Under the pieces are notes generated by a model. That model made no database searches and was not told the DNA's origin. It worked only from the letters and a program-made list of their open reading frames with translations. A stretch of DNA of 64,000 nt from Micromonospora chokoriensis (GTDB lineage: Bacteria > Actinomycetota > Actinomycetes > Mycobacteriales > Micromonosporaceae): contig NZ_LT607409.1 of assembly GCF_900091505.1 (NCBI RefSeq), forward strand, positions 5,890,001-5,954,000, read 5' to 3'. This document shows, piece after piece, positions 1 through 8,143 of the stretch. The position numbers were made by a program, and so were the translations under genes. How positions within the stretch are numbered: the stretch's first letter is position 1; every line of letters starts with the position of its first letter.

Positions 1-318
1 CACCGCACCGGCGGCGATGGCCGCCCACGGCACCGGGTTGCGGCGTACCACCTCGCCCTTGTCACGCACCAGCTCACCCTTGTGGTGGGCCTGCGCCCGC
101 GCCATCCCGGCGCCCCGCACGGCCTGCCCGCGGACCCGGGCGACGGTCTGCGCCGCCTGCTCGCGCATCCGCTCCTTCGCCTGCCCTGCGGACTCCTTCA
201 GGCGCGCCTTGACGTCGGCCTTGGCGGCCAACGCCTCCATCGTCTCGCCCAGCTCGACCCGGGTGCGACGGATCTCCTCGCGCAGCGCCTCGGTGTCGCC
301 GGTCCCGTTGCCGGTCAT
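1..318 (-). CDS. DUF3618 domain protein, 3' end outside the window
   Basis: Starts at ATG 318 and runs off the left edge, so only the first 106 residues are seen. The N-terminal half is charged and helical (EALREEIRRTRVELGETMEALA at about residues 8-29, shown here in part: RRTRVELGETMEAL), the pattern of the DUF3618 family. It ends with the start of a membrane segment after RRNPVPWAAIAAG. Its start overlaps the stop of the holin-X gene by four bases (ATGA), so the two are translationally coupled. In actinobacteria these two families commonly travel together as small membrane or envelope proteins of unknown function. Family assignment is by sequence feel; no biochemical role is known to me. 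Confidence 0.75.
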   Translation of the reverse strand, partial: MTGNGTGDTEALREEIRRTRVELGETMEALAAKADVKARLKESAGQAKERMREQAAQTVARVRGQAVRGAGMARAQAHHKGELVRDKGEVVRRNPVPWAAIAAGAV

Positions 319-749
319 TGCCGCCCCCTGTCCTTCACCGCGGCGGTGACAGTGTCCACGTCGGCGCGGAGGCTGCGGACCGTCGCCGCCGGCACGGGCG
401 GGACGGCACGGCTGACCTGCTTCTTGCCCACCAGGGCGAGGATGCCGGCCACCAGGAAACAGGCCACCGCCACGATCAGCGCGGCGGCCCAGGCGGGCAA
501 CACCAGGTCGAGCAGCAGGATCGCCGTGGCGACCAACGCGCCCAGGCCGAAGAACGCCAGCGCACCGCCGCCTCCGAAGAGGCCGATCCCGATGCCGGCG
601 TGCTTGCCCTTCTGGGTCAACTCCGCCCGGGCCAGCGCCAGTTCGTCCCGCACCAGACGGGAGACCTGTTCGGTGGCCCGTTGCACCAACTCGGCGGTGG
701 AGGGCTCGCTCCCGTTGTGGGATGTGCGGGCGTTCGCCACGTCAGCCAT
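315..749 (-). CDS. Actinobacterial holin-X superfamily membrane protein
   Basis: 144 residues. A charged helical N-terminus (residues 18-48) is followed by two hydrophobic segments at about 51-80 and 86-107, then a basic-acidic tail. This is the layout of the Putative Actinobacterial Holin-X family (holin superfamily III), a name given from topology only; nothing phage-like surrounds it. A good ribosome site (AAGGAGG) lies just upstream of ATG 749. It overlaps the following DUF3618 gene by four bases. A role in envelope integrity is a guess from the neighbouring DUF3618 and MscS genes. Confidence 0.75.
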   Translation of the reverse strand: MADVANARTSHNGSEPSTAELVQRATEQVSRLVRDELALARAELTQKGKHAGIGIGLFGGGGALAFFGLGALVATAILLLDLVLPAWAAALIVAVACFLVAGILALVGKKQVSRAVPPVPAATVRSLRADVDTVTAAVKDRGRQ

Positions 750-958
750 GCTGTCCTCCTTTCCTCATCACCGCGCTGTATGCCCGGAGTCGCCGCCCGT
801 CAATCCTAAAGCGCGCCGAGCAGCCGCCCGTCCGCGTTGTCCACACGCCGCGCCGCGAATACGCCGGCCGATGCCGTGATCGCGGCAGAGACGTCCGGCA
901 GCACATCCCCCACCCAAGCCCGACCAAACCTCCCAGCCCACCCGGTCCCCTTCCCGCG

Positions 959-1014
959 TGATCAAGAGGTTTCGGTCACGAAACGCGGCCTCGGTGACGC
1001 GAACCTCTTGATCA
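959..1014. repeat. Palindromic element with TGATCAAGAGGTT arms
   Basis: Left arm TGATCAAGAGGTT at 959-971 and its exact reverse complement at 1002-1014; a further GTCAC/GTGAC pairing extends the stem inward with mismatches. It lies in the 294-base gap between the holin-X start (749) and the MscS stop (1044), just downstream of the MscS 3' end. It may work as a terminator, but the long even arms look more like an interspersed palindromic element. I see nothing else in this gap. Confidence 0.7.
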
Positions 1015-1043
1015 ACCCTGATCAGGGGTCCGGGGTGGGCGGG

Positions 1044-2231
1044 TCAGGGGCGGGTTTCTTCGGGGCCCACGAAGGCTTCGCTGCGGGCGTCGCCGTCGTC
1101 GCTGCCGCCGAAGACGCGGGCGTCGTCGGGCGCCTCGGTGTCGGACCGGCGGCGTACCGGCCGCCTCGGCTGCACCCACTGCCAGGGCAGGTTGCTGGTG
1201 GAGTCACCCAGCTCGGTGCGCACCCGGGGCATCGCGGTCGGGCGGTTGTCCCGGATCCAGGTCACCAGGTGCTCCCGGACCAGGCAGCGCAGATCCCACA
1301 GGCTCCCCGCGTCGGCGGCGCTGACCAGCGCACGAATGCGGACCATTCCGCCGGTGGCGTCGGTGACCTGCAGGACGCACACCCGCCCGTCCCACAGCTC
1401 GGTGCCCTCGACCAGGCGGCGCAGTTCCTCACGCATGGTCTGCACCGGCACCGCCCAGTCGACGTCGAACTCGGCGGTGCCGAGCACCGCCGACTCGGTG
1501 CGCGTCCAGTTCTGGAACGGCTTGGTGGTGAAGTACGAGGTGGGCAGGATCAGCCGCCGGTCGTCCCAGATCTGCACCACCACGTAGCTCAGGGTCAGCT
1601 CCTCGATCCGACCCCACTCCCCCTCGACGACCACCACGTCGTCGAGCCGGACGGCGTCGCTGAAGGCGAGCTGGAGGCCGGCGAACACGTTGCCCAGCAG
1701 GCTCTGCGCGGCGAGCGCGGCCACCACACCGACCACACCGGCCGAGGTCAGCACACCCGCGCCGATGCCTCGCACGCTGGGGAACGTCATCAGCATCACG
1801 CCGACGGTCAGGATGACGATCACGGCGATGGTCAGTCGGCGCAGCATCACCACCTGGGTCCGGACCCGCCGCGCGTGCCGGTTGTCCGGCACGTCGACCC
1901 GGAACCGGGCCAGCGCGGTGTCCTCCACGACGACCAGCAGCGCGGCCACCAACCAGGCCACCGTCGCGATGACGGCGAGGACGAGCAGGTGCAGCAGCAG
2001 GCGACGCCAGCTCTCGCCGACCGCGTACCCGGTGCTGAAGCGGACGGCGAACTGCACGGCGAGGACCGTCCCGGCGACCTGGAACGGGCGGTGGGCGTGG
2101 TCGGTCAGCTCGGTCAGCAGCTGTGACCGACGGCCGAACCGCCGGGTCAGCCGGTGGACGACCTCGACCAGGAAGAGAGCGACCGCCGCCGCGACGAGCG
2201 CGGCGACGGCCGTTTCGAGATAGTTCTGCAC
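1044..2231 (-). CDS. MscS-family mechanosensitive ion channel
   Basis: 395 residues from GTG 2231. Hydrophobic segments lie near residues 5-24, 50-70, 78-102, 133-150 and 156-178. The last runs into the Gly/Ala-rich pore helix and the MscS core (SLLGNVFAGLQLAFSD near 177-192, then the beta-rich part VRLDDVVVVEGEWGRIEEL and RLILPTSYF near 226-234). The family opens a pore on membrane tension and releases solutes after hypo-osmotic shock. A charged cytoplasmic tail of about 140 residues follows. Transcribed alone or ahead of holin-X; a palindrome follows its stop. Confidence 0.88.
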   Translation of the reverse strand: MQNYLETAVAALVAAAVALFLVEVVHRLTRRFGRRSQLLTELTDHAHRPFQVAGTVLAVQFAVRFSTGYAVGESWRRLLLHLLVLAVIATVAWLVAALLVVVEDTALARFRVDVPDNRHARRVRTQVVMLRRLTIAVIVILTVGVMLMTFPSVRGIGAGVLTSAGVVGVVAALAAQSLLGNVFAGLQLAFSDAVRLDDVVVVEGEWGRIEELTLSYVVVQIWDDRRLILPTSYFTTKPFQNWTRTESAVLGTAEFDVDWAVPVQTMREELRRLVEGTELWDGRVCVLQVTDATGGMVRIRALVSAADAGSLWDLRCLVREHLVTWIRDNRPTAMPRVRTELGDSTSNLPWQWVQPRRPVRRRSDTEAPDDARVFGGSDDGDARSEAFVGPEETRP

Positions 2232-2314
2232 AGCTCCGTTGCTTCCCTTCGATCAGACGTCGGGCACTCCGGGCAAAAGCCCAAGAGTGCCCGATGTCCG
2301 CGATATCGACCAGC

Positions 2315-3136
2315 TCAGACCTTGCGGTACCGGGACTGGAGGAAGCAGTAGACGCCGAAGGCGGCGATGCCCAGGGCGACCAGGGTCAGCAGGAACATGC
2401 CGTACGACTGCTCGCGCAGCGTGTGCAGCGCGGCGTCCAGACCACGGGCCTTCTCCGGGTCGTAGTTGACCGCCGCCACGATGACCAGCAGACCGGAGAT
2501 GCCGTACGCGACGCCCTTGGCGATGTATCCGGCCATGCCGAGTCGGCGGGCCAACTGGCGGGTCTTCGGGCTCATCTCACCGGTCTTCAGGTGCTTCTCG
2601 AACTTCTTGCGGGCGCCGTAGATGACCAGGCCGACGCCGATCGCGGCCAGCACCAGACCGGCCAGGCCGACCAGCCACCGGCCCCCGCTGGAGGTCATCA
2701 GCTTGCCGGTCAGCGCCTCCTGCTGGTCGGCGCTGTTCGACCCGGCGTCCTTGAAGACCTTGAACGCGGTCCAGGCGAAGTAGAGGTAGACGATGGTCCG
2801 GCCCGCCGAGGCGACCCGTTCCATGACCCGCTCCTTGCCGCGCTCGGCGCGGTGGCCGACCGCCGCCTCCAGCGCCTGCCAGATCGCCATCGCGAGCAGA
2901 CCGATGGCGACGGCGATGACCAGGAACTTACCCAGGGGCTGTGCGGAGAGGGTACGCAGCGCGCCGGACTGGTCGCCGTCGTCGGACGACGTGCCGAACG
3001 CGATCTGCAACGCCAACCAGGCGAAGAGGAGGTGGACGATGCCGTAGCCGATGAAGCCGGCCCGGGCGAGGAGTTCCAGCCACCGGCTGTCCGCCGTTCG
3101 GGAGGCGGTGGCTTGCGCGCTACGGGTGAGTGACAT
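2315..3136 (-). CDS. DUF1206 six-helix membrane protein
   Basis: 273 residues from ATG 3136; a longer frame upstream has no membrane or domain signal and is not credited. Three similar helix-pair units are seen: about 22-47/68-92, 110-130/154-176 and 196-223/246-267, each beginning with a Gly-Tyr-rich turn (RAGFIGYGIVHL, ASAGRTIVYLYFA, RLGMAGYIAKGVAYG). That triplicated pattern is typical of DUF1206. The protein should sit in the cytoplasmic membrane. Function is unknown. Confidence 0.85.
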   Translation of the reverse strand: MSLTRSAQATASRTADSRWLELLARAGFIGYGIVHLLFAWLALQIAFGTSSDDGDQSGALRTLSAQPLGKFLVIAVAIGLLAMAIWQALEAAVGHRAERGKERVMERVASAGRTIVYLYFAWTAFKVFKDAGSNSADQQEALTGKLMTSSGGRWLVGLAGLVLAAIGVGLVIYGARKKFEKHLKTGEMSPKTRQLARRLGMAGYIAKGVAYGISGLLVIVAAVNYDPEKARGLDAALHTLREQSYGMFLLTLVALGIAAFGVYCFLQSRYRKV

Positions 3137-3197
3137 GCCGCCACAATCTCCGATTACGACGATTTCCAAACGTCGGCCACCGCCTCCCCGACGGGGA

Positions 3198-3542
3198 TCA
3201 GTTACCCGGGTTGCGGGAAACGCGGACCTTGACCTGCTGGTCGGTGACGCTGTCCAGGGTGACCGCGAAACCGCCGGCCTCGGCGGCCTGCTGACCCGTG
3301 GTGAGGGTGAGCTGCTCACCGGCGACCTCGACGGTCACCTGGTCGCCCTCGGCGCCGACCAGTTTGGCCTCGACGCCCAGGATGGTGGTGCTCGCTTCGA
3401 CACCTCGCTCGAAGGTGACGGTGCAGGCGTCCAGCCCGCAGTCGGTGGAGGCGCCCTGGGAGCTGCAACCGGCGAGCACGGCGAGGCCGAGCGACAGACC
3501 GGCGAAGAGACCGGCGGCGCGGCGGACGGAGGGCATGGGCAT
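3198..3542 (-). CDS. Small secreted lipoprotein, unknown function
   Basis: 114 residues from ATG 3542 (ATG 3536, six bases on, is an alternative). The N-terminus has two arginines, a hydrophobic stretch and the lipobox LAGC with Cys26, so it should be a lipid-anchored exported protein. The mature part is about 89 residues, contains two further cysteines (DCGLDACTV) that could pair, and looks all-beta. I do not recognise the family. It lies head-to-head with the cysteine-desulfurase-like gene at 3640, so the 97-base gap should hold both promoters. Confidence 0.75.
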   Translation of the reverse strand: MPMPSVRRAAGLFAGLSLGLAVLAGCSSQGASTDCGLDACTVTFERGVEASTTILGVEAKLVGAEGDQVTVEVAGEQLTLTTGQQAAEAGGFAVTLDSVTDQQVKVRVSRNPGN

Positions 3543-3639
3543 GGTGGCGGGTCGGTTCGTCACCCCGCCAAGAGTACGAGACGCCCGCGACGCCGAGGCG
3601 ACAGCGAGCGCGGGAACCGCCCCGGCTAGGGTCCGGGAC

Positions 3640-4866
3640 ATGCCGTTCGACATCGCCCGCACCCGGGCCGCGTACCCCGCCCTGACCGAGGGTTTCGTCC
3701 ACTTCGACGGTGCCGGTGGCACCCAGACCGCGGCGGGTGTGATCGACGCGGTCACCGACGCCATGCGGTCGGCGGTCGGCAACCGCAGCGCCGCCTCCGT
3801 ACCGGGGCGCCGGTCGTTGGAGCTGGTGGCCGAGGCCCGTTCGGCGGTGGCCGACCTGCTCGGCGCCGACCCGGCCGGGGTGGTGCTCGGGCCGAGCGCG
3901 ACCGCGCTGACGTACACCCTGGCCCGCACGCTCGGTGCGACCTGGCGCCCGGGTGACGAGGTGGTGGTGTCCCGGCTCGACCACGACGCGAACATCCGGC
4001 CGTGGGTGCAGGCCGCCGAGGCGGCCGGCGCGACGGTGCGCTGGGCCGAGGTCGACCCGGGCACCGGCGAGCTGCCCGCCGACCAGTACGCCGACCTGGT
4101 CGGTGAGCGGACCCGCCTGGTCGCGGTGACCGCCGGCAGCAACGCCATCGGCACCGTGCCGGACGTGCCGACCATCGCCAAGGCCGCGCACGCGGTCGGC
4201 GCGCTGGTCCACGTCGACGGAGTGCACTCGGTTCCGCACGGCCCGACCGACCTGGCCTCGCTCGGCGCGGACGTGCTGGTCACCAGCGCGTACAAGTGGT
4301 CCGGCCCGCACCTGGCGGCGATGGTGGCCGACCCGGCCCGGTGGGCGGCGCTGCGCCCGGCGAAGCTGATGCCGTCGTCGGACGCGGTGCCGGACCGGTT
4401 CGAGTACGGAACCCCGAGCTTCCCGCTGCTCGCGGGTGTGACGGCGGCGGTGGAGCACCTGGCGGGGTTGGACCCGGACGCGGTCGGGGACCGGCGGGCG
4501 CGGCTGCGGGCCGGGCTGGCCGCCGCGCAGGCGCACGAGGAGGCACTGCTGGACCGGCTGCTCGCCGGGCTGGCGCAGCGGCCGGCGATCACCGTCTACG
4601 GTTCGCCGGCGCGACGCTGCCCGACGGTGTCGTTCCGGGTCGCCGGGATGTCGCCGGGGGCCACCCAGGAGGCGTTGGGCGCCGCCGGGTTCTGCCTCTC
4701 CGTCGGCAACTACTACGCCTACGAGTACTTCCAGATGATGGGTCTGCGTGACAGCGGCGGCGCGGTGCGGGCCAGCATCTACCACTACAACACCGCCGAC
4801 GAGGTGGACCGGTTGCTCGCCGAACTCGACGCGCTGGCCGACGGCGCGGGGACAATGGCCGGATGA
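3640..4866 (+). CDS. Cysteine desulfurase-like PLP enzyme (class V aminotransferase fold)
   Basis: 408 residues from ATG 3640; the longer frame upstream overlaps the divergent lipoprotein and is not real. The class V aminotransferase pattern is clear: VHVDGVHSVPHG with Asp193 and His196 for the cofactor, and VTSAYKWSGPH with Lys219 as the likely Schiff-base lysine. It fits the cysteine desulfurase-like subfamily rather than IscS/SufS: no Suf or Isc partner genes are nearby and no long catalytic Cys loop is evident. The C-terminus (CLSVGNYYAYEYFQMMGL) matches that subfamily. Substrate unknown. The stop overlaps the next start by four bases, so they are probably an operon. Confidence 0.87.
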   Translation: MPFDIARTRAAYPALTEGFVHFDGAGGTQTAAGVIDAVTDAMRSAVGNRSAASVPGRRSLELVAEARSAVADLLGADPAGVVLGPSATALTYTLARTLGATWRPGDEVVVSRLDHDANIRPWVQAAEAAGATVRWAEVDPGTGELPADQYADLVGERTRLVAVTAGSNAIGTVPDVPTIAKAAHAVGALVHVDGVHSVPHGPTDLASLGADVLVTSAYKWSGPHLAAMVADPARWAALRPAKLMPSSDAVPDRFEYGTPSFPLLAGVTAAVEHLAGLDPDAVGDRRARLRAGLAAAQAHEEALLDRLLAGLAQRPAITVYGSPARRCPTVSFRVAGMSPGATQEALGAAGFCLSVGNYYAYEYFQMMGLRDSGGAVRASIYHYNTADEVDRLLAELDALADGAGTMAG

Positions 4867-5150
4867 GCACCCTGGTCGAGGACAACCCGGCGAAGCACCG
4901 CTTCGAGATCCTGGTCGACGACGCGCTGGCCGGCTTCACCGCGTACCTGATGCGCGGGGAGGTCCTGGTCTTCACTCACACCGAGGTGGACCGGGGCTTC
5001 CAGGGCAGGGGCGTGGGCGGCGCGCTGATCCGGGGCACCCTCGACGAGGTCCGCGCCCGGGGGGCCACCGTGGTGCCGCAGTGCCCCTTCATGGCGGCGT
5101 TCATCGACAAGCACCCCGAGTACGCCGACCTGGTGGCCGACCTGCCGTGA
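4863..5150 (+). CDS. Small GNAT-type N-acetyltransferase (YjdJ-like)
   Basis: 95 residues, ATG 4863 overlapping the stop of the preceding gene (ATGA). The acetyl-CoA binding loop is visible as RGFQGRGVGGALI, and CPFMAAFIDKHPEYADLV is the hallmark C-terminus of the short GCN5-related family. These small proteins are predicted acetyltransferases; their substrate is not established. Coupling with the PLP enzyme suggests co-expression. Confidence 0.85.
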   Translation: MSTLVEDNPAKHRFEILVDDALAGFTAYLMRGEVLVFTHTEVDRGFQGRGVGGALIRGTLDEVRARGATVVPQCPFMAAFIDKHPEYADLVADLP

Positions 5151-5176
5151 CCCGCGCCCGCCGGCGGGCGCGGGTC
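5149..5176. terminator. Perfect 28-base GC palindrome between convergent genes
   Basis: GACCCGCGCCCGCC at 5149-5162 is followed directly by its exact reverse complement at 5163-5176. It begins within the stop codon of the acetyltransferase gene and ends 20 bases before the stop of the GH3 gene on the other strand, so it probably ends transcription from both sides. No U-tract, as is usual in actinobacteria. Confidence 0.7.
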
Positions 5177-5196
5177 GGTCGACGGGGGGCCGCCGG

Positions 5197-6687
5197 TCAG
5201 CGGGCGCCGGTCAGCACCTCCGCGGCGGCCCAGCCGCTGGCCCGGGTGGCGCCGTGGGTGGCCAGGTGCACCGAGCCGGTCACCAGCTCCGGCACGCCCA
5301 GCTCGACCACCACCGCGTCCGGCCGGGCGGCCAACGCGCGGTGCACGGCGGAGCGCATCCAGTCGTGCCGGTGCAGGTCGCGGACCACCAGAACCAGTGG
5401 GCGGGTGCCCGCTGCGGCACCGGGGTCGGCCGGCACATCGGGCTCGGCGTAGCGGACCGTGCTGGTGCCGGGCAGCAACTCGCCCAGGGGAGCGCCGATC
5501 CCCCACGGGGTCTCCGCGCCGATGGCGATGTTGCGCAGTGGCTCGAACTCGACGACGTACGCCGCGCGGGTCAGCGGCAGCGCGTCCGTGGCGCTCCGGG
5601 AGGCGGTTACCCGGACGGCGCGGCGGGCGGCGACCAGCCCGACGTCGGCGGTGTCGCGCCGCCCGGCCGACCCGGCGGTGCGGGCGGCCATCGTCCAGGC
5701 GGCCAGTTGTCCGACCCGCTTGGCGGCCTCGGCGAGTCGCTCCTCGGGAAGGTCACCGGAGACGACGGCGGCGACGATGGCGTCGCGCAGCTCGCGCGCC
5801 GCCTCCTCGTCGGCCCGCTCGCCGCCGATGCAGATCGCGTCGGCCCCCGCCGCCAGGGCGCGGACGGTCGCCCCGGCGAAGCCGTACCGGTCGGCGACGG
5901 CGCGCATCTCGATCGCGTCGGTCACCACCACACCGGAGAAGCCCATCTCGTCGCGGAGCAGCCCGCCCAGGATGCGCTGGCTCAGCGTGGCCGGCAGCTG
6001 CGGGTCGAGCGCCGGTACCAGCAGGTGGCCGGTCATCACCGCCTGCGCGCCGGCGGCCACGGCGGCCCGGAACGGAGCCAGCTCGCAGGCGTCGAGCCGG
6101 TCCCGGTCGGCGGTGATCCGCGGCAGGTCGTGGTGGGAGTCGACGCGGGTGTCGCCGTGGCCCGGGAAGTGCTTGGCGCAGGCGGCCACGCCACCGGCCT
6201 GGAGCCCGCGTACCCAGGCGGCGGTGTGCCGCGCGACCAGCGCCGGGTCGGCGCCGAAGGAGCGCACGCCGATCACCGGGTTGTCCGGGTTGGAGTTGAC
6301 GTCGGCGTCCGGGGCGTAGTTGAGGGTCACTCCGGCCGCGGCCAGCTCGACGCCGAGGTCCCGGGCGACCGCCTCGGTCAGCTCCGGGTCGTCGACCGCG
6401 CCGAGGGCGAAGTTGCCGGGCCGGGTACTGCCGTGCACCGATTCGAGCCGGGTGACGTCGCCGGCCTCCTCGTCGATCGCGACGATGATGTCCGGCCGTT
6501 CCGCGCGCAGCGTCGCGGTGAGCGCCGCCACCTGTGCGGGGTCGACGACGTTGCGGGCGAAGAGCACCACAGCGCCGAGGCCCTCACCGAGCCATCGGCA
6601 CACCCACGGTGGCGGGGTGGTGCCGACGAACCCGGGTTGCAGGACGGCGGCGGCGAGCGCCGGGAGGTGGCCCGCGGGGGTGGTCAC
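5197..6687 (-). CDS. Glycoside hydrolase family 3 (NagZ-like beta-N-acetylglucosaminidase)
   Basis: 496 residues from GTG 6687, with GAGGGGG six bases upstream. No signal peptide, so cytoplasmic. The GH3 barrel shows AKHFPGHGDT (171-180) followed by DSHHDLP; the Asp183-Ser-His185 element is the general acid/base dyad used by NagZ-type enzymes, and Asp257 in VVTDAIEM is the likely nucleophile. This fits cleavage of beta-linked N-acetylglucosamine from muropeptides or chitin fragments. A C-terminal domain of about 150 residues follows the barrel. It stands alone, divergent from the small gene at 6905. Confidence 0.87.
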   Translation of the reverse strand: MTTPAGHLPALAAAVLQPGFVGTTPPPWVCRWLGEGLGAVVLFARNVVDPAQVAALTATLRAERPDIIVAIDEEAGDVTRLESVHGSTRPGNFALGAVDDPELTEAVARDLGVELAAAGVTLNYAPDADVNSNPDNPVIGVRSFGADPALVARHTAAWVRGLQAGGVAACAKHFPGHGDTRVDSHHDLPRITADRDRLDACELAPFRAAVAAGAQAVMTGHLLVPALDPQLPATLSQRILGGLLRDEMGFSGVVVTDAIEMRAVADRYGFAGATVRALAAGADAICIGGERADEEAARELRDAIVAAVVSGDLPEERLAEAAKRVGQLAAWTMAARTAGSAGRRDTADVGLVAARRAVRVTASRSATDALPLTRAAYVVEFEPLRNIAIGAETPWGIGAPLGELLPGTSTVRYAEPDVPADPGAAAGTRPLVLVVRDLHRHDWMRSAVHRALAARPDAVVVELGVPELVTGSVHLATHGATRASGWAAAEVLTGAR

Positions 6688-6841
6688 ACCGCCCCCTCAG
6701 GACGCCCGGTCTCGATCGCCGGCGTCGGTGCGCCCCCGTCGATCCGCTGGTTGCGCTCGCTCATGCGGCCCCCGTACCCCATCTCTCGCGCGCCATCGGC
6801 GCACCGCCACCGGCAGGCGGTCATGCCATGGTCACACCGGG

Positions 6842-6880
6842 CGATTCAATAGTCAATAAACCTTACAGTTGCCTCAGGGC
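6842..6880. promoter_or_regulatory. AT-rich probable promoter region in the divergent gap
   Basis: The stretch around ATTCAATAGTCAATAAACC is strikingly AT-rich against its surroundings and lies between the divergent GH3 gene and the 41-codon gene at 6905. It probably holds promoter elements for one or both. No clear -35/-10 pair can be fixed by eye. The rest of 6688-6904 shows no gene. Confidence 0.4.
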
Positions 6881-6904
6881 CCGGTCCCCGGGGAGAGTGC
6901 GGGG

Positions 6905-7030
6905 ATGGACCCCGCCCTGCTGGCCGACGCGACGAACCCCGCCGACATCCCCGGCGTACGCCTGCTCGGCCTGGTGGTCGGCGCCCTGCTGCTGCTCGCC
7001 GCGATCCGCGCGATGTTCGGCCGGCGCTGA
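6905..7030 (+). CDS. 41-residue single-span membrane protein
   Basis: Short frame from ATG 6905 to TGA 7028-7030, with a GGGGAGAG stretch upstream. The product has a polar N-terminus (MDPALLADATNPADIPG), one hydrophobic span (about residues 18-35, LRLLGLVVGALLLLAAI-like) and a basic end (FGRR). I do not recognise a family. The AT-rich promoter-like block and ribosome site upstream make it more than chance. It is 84 bases ahead of the F420 oxidoreductase gene and could be co-transcribed. Confidence 0.55.
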   Translation: MDPALLADATNPADIPGVRLLGLVVGALLLLAAIRAMFGRR

Positions 7031-7114
7031 CCGAACGGGCCCCGGCCGGTGTGGCCGACCACGCCCGGGGTACGGCTTCCCCATCAGCAGGAGCGCACGC
7101 TCGAAGGGGAGACC

Positions 7115-8065
7115 ATGAGGATCGGATACTTTCTGTCCAGTGAGGAGCTCACGCCAGCCGAGTTGCTGGAGCAGGCGCAGGGTGCCGAACGGGCCGGCTT
7201 CGAAGCGCTGTGGATCTCCGACCACTACCACCCCTGGGTCGACGCCCAGGGCCAGAGCCCTTTCGTCTGGTCGATGATCGGCGCGCTCAGCCAGGTCTGC
7301 GCACTGCCGGTGACCACCGCGGTGACCTGCCCGACCGTCCGGATCCACCCGGCTGTGATCGCGCAGGCGGCGGCGACCAGCGCGGTGCTGCACGGCGGGC
7401 GGTTCGTGCTCGGCGTCGGCACCGGCGAGGCGCTCAACGAGCACATCTTCGGTGACGCCTGGCCGCAGGCGGACGTCCGCCTGGAGATGCTGGAGGAGGC
7501 CGTCGCGGTGATCCGCGAGCTGTGGGGCGGCGGGTTCGTCAACCACCACGGCACGCACTACACCGTCGAACACGCGCGGATCTACACGTTGCCCGACACT
7601 CCCCCGCCGATCTACGTCTCCGGCTTCGGCCCGAAGGCGATCGACCTCGCCGCGCGCATCGGCGACGGCTACGTGAGCACCGTGCCCGACGGCGAGATGG
7701 TCCGGCGTTTCCGCGAGAACGGTGGCGGTGACAAGCCGTGCCAGGCCGGCTTCAAGGCGGCGTACGCCGACAGCGAGGACGAGGGGATGCGCATCGCGTA
7801 CGAGCGGTGGCCGAACGCGGGGGTGCCCGGCGAGCTGTCCCAGGTGCTGCCCTCACCACGGCACTTCGAGCAGGCCTCCGAGCTGGTCGAGCCGGAGATG
7901 TTGAAGGAGGCGTTCGTCTGCGGGAACAGCGTGGACGCGCACCTGGAGATGATCGACAAGTACGCCAAGGCCGGCTTCGACGAGGTCTACGTGGCCAACA
8001 CCGGCCCGCACCACCAGGGCCTGTTCGACCTCTACCAGCGCGAGGTCCTGCCCCGCCTGCGCTGA
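7115..8065 (+). CDS. LLM-class F420-dependent oxidoreductase
   Basis: 316 residues from ATG 7115, preceded by GAAGGGGAG. A luciferase-like monooxygenase barrel: IGYFLSSEELTPAEL at the start, WISDHYHPW near residues 33-41 and VLGVGTGEALNEHIFG near 99-114 are the signatures of the F420-dependent branch (the family that also contains F420 glucose-6-phosphate dehydrogenase). It should be a cytosolic hydride-transfer enzyme using reduced or oxidised F420. Substrate cannot be told. Followed by a hairpin. Confidence 0.88.
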   Translation: MRIGYFLSSEELTPAELLEQAQGAERAGFEALWISDHYHPWVDAQGQSPFVWSMIGALSQVCALPVTTAVTCPTVRIHPAVIAQAAATSAVLHGGRFVLGVGTGEALNEHIFGDAWPQADVRLEMLEEAVAVIRELWGGGFVNHHGTHYTVEHARIYTLPDTPPPIYVSGFGPKAIDLAARIGDGYVSTVPDGEMVRRFRENGGGDKPCQAGFKAAYADSEDEGMRIAYERWPNAGVPGELSQVLPSPRHFEQASELVEPEMLKEAFVCGNSVDAHLEMIDKYAKAGFDEVYVANTGPHHQGLFDLYQREVLPRLR

Positions 8066-8081
8066 CCACCCGGCCGCCCGA

Positions 8082-8127
8082 CCGAGCCCATGATCGCCGG
8101 ATTGCGTTTCGGCGGTCATGGGCTCGG
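8082..8127. repeat. 18-bp-arm palindrome at the 3' end of the F420 oxidoreductase gene
   Basis: CCGAGCCCATGATCGCCG at 8082-8099 pairs with 8110-8127, one mismatch in 18, around a 10-base loop. It starts 16 bases after a stop codon. It contains an ATG (8090) in frame with recQ, which is why a naive recQ start falls inside it. It is either a terminator or another member of the interspersed palindromes in this window; the CATGATCG core is shared with the copies at 25.2 and 41.0 kb. Confidence 0.65.
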
Positions 8128-8143
8128 GTACCTCCGGCCGTCG

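Noticed and set aside
315..749. Prophage lysis holin
   Set aside because: The holin-X name is from topology; no endolysin, integrase, capsid or terminase is near.
8090..8143. ATG 8090 as recQ start
   Set aside because: It lies within the palindromic element and the added residues (IAGLRFGGHG) look like translated repeat.
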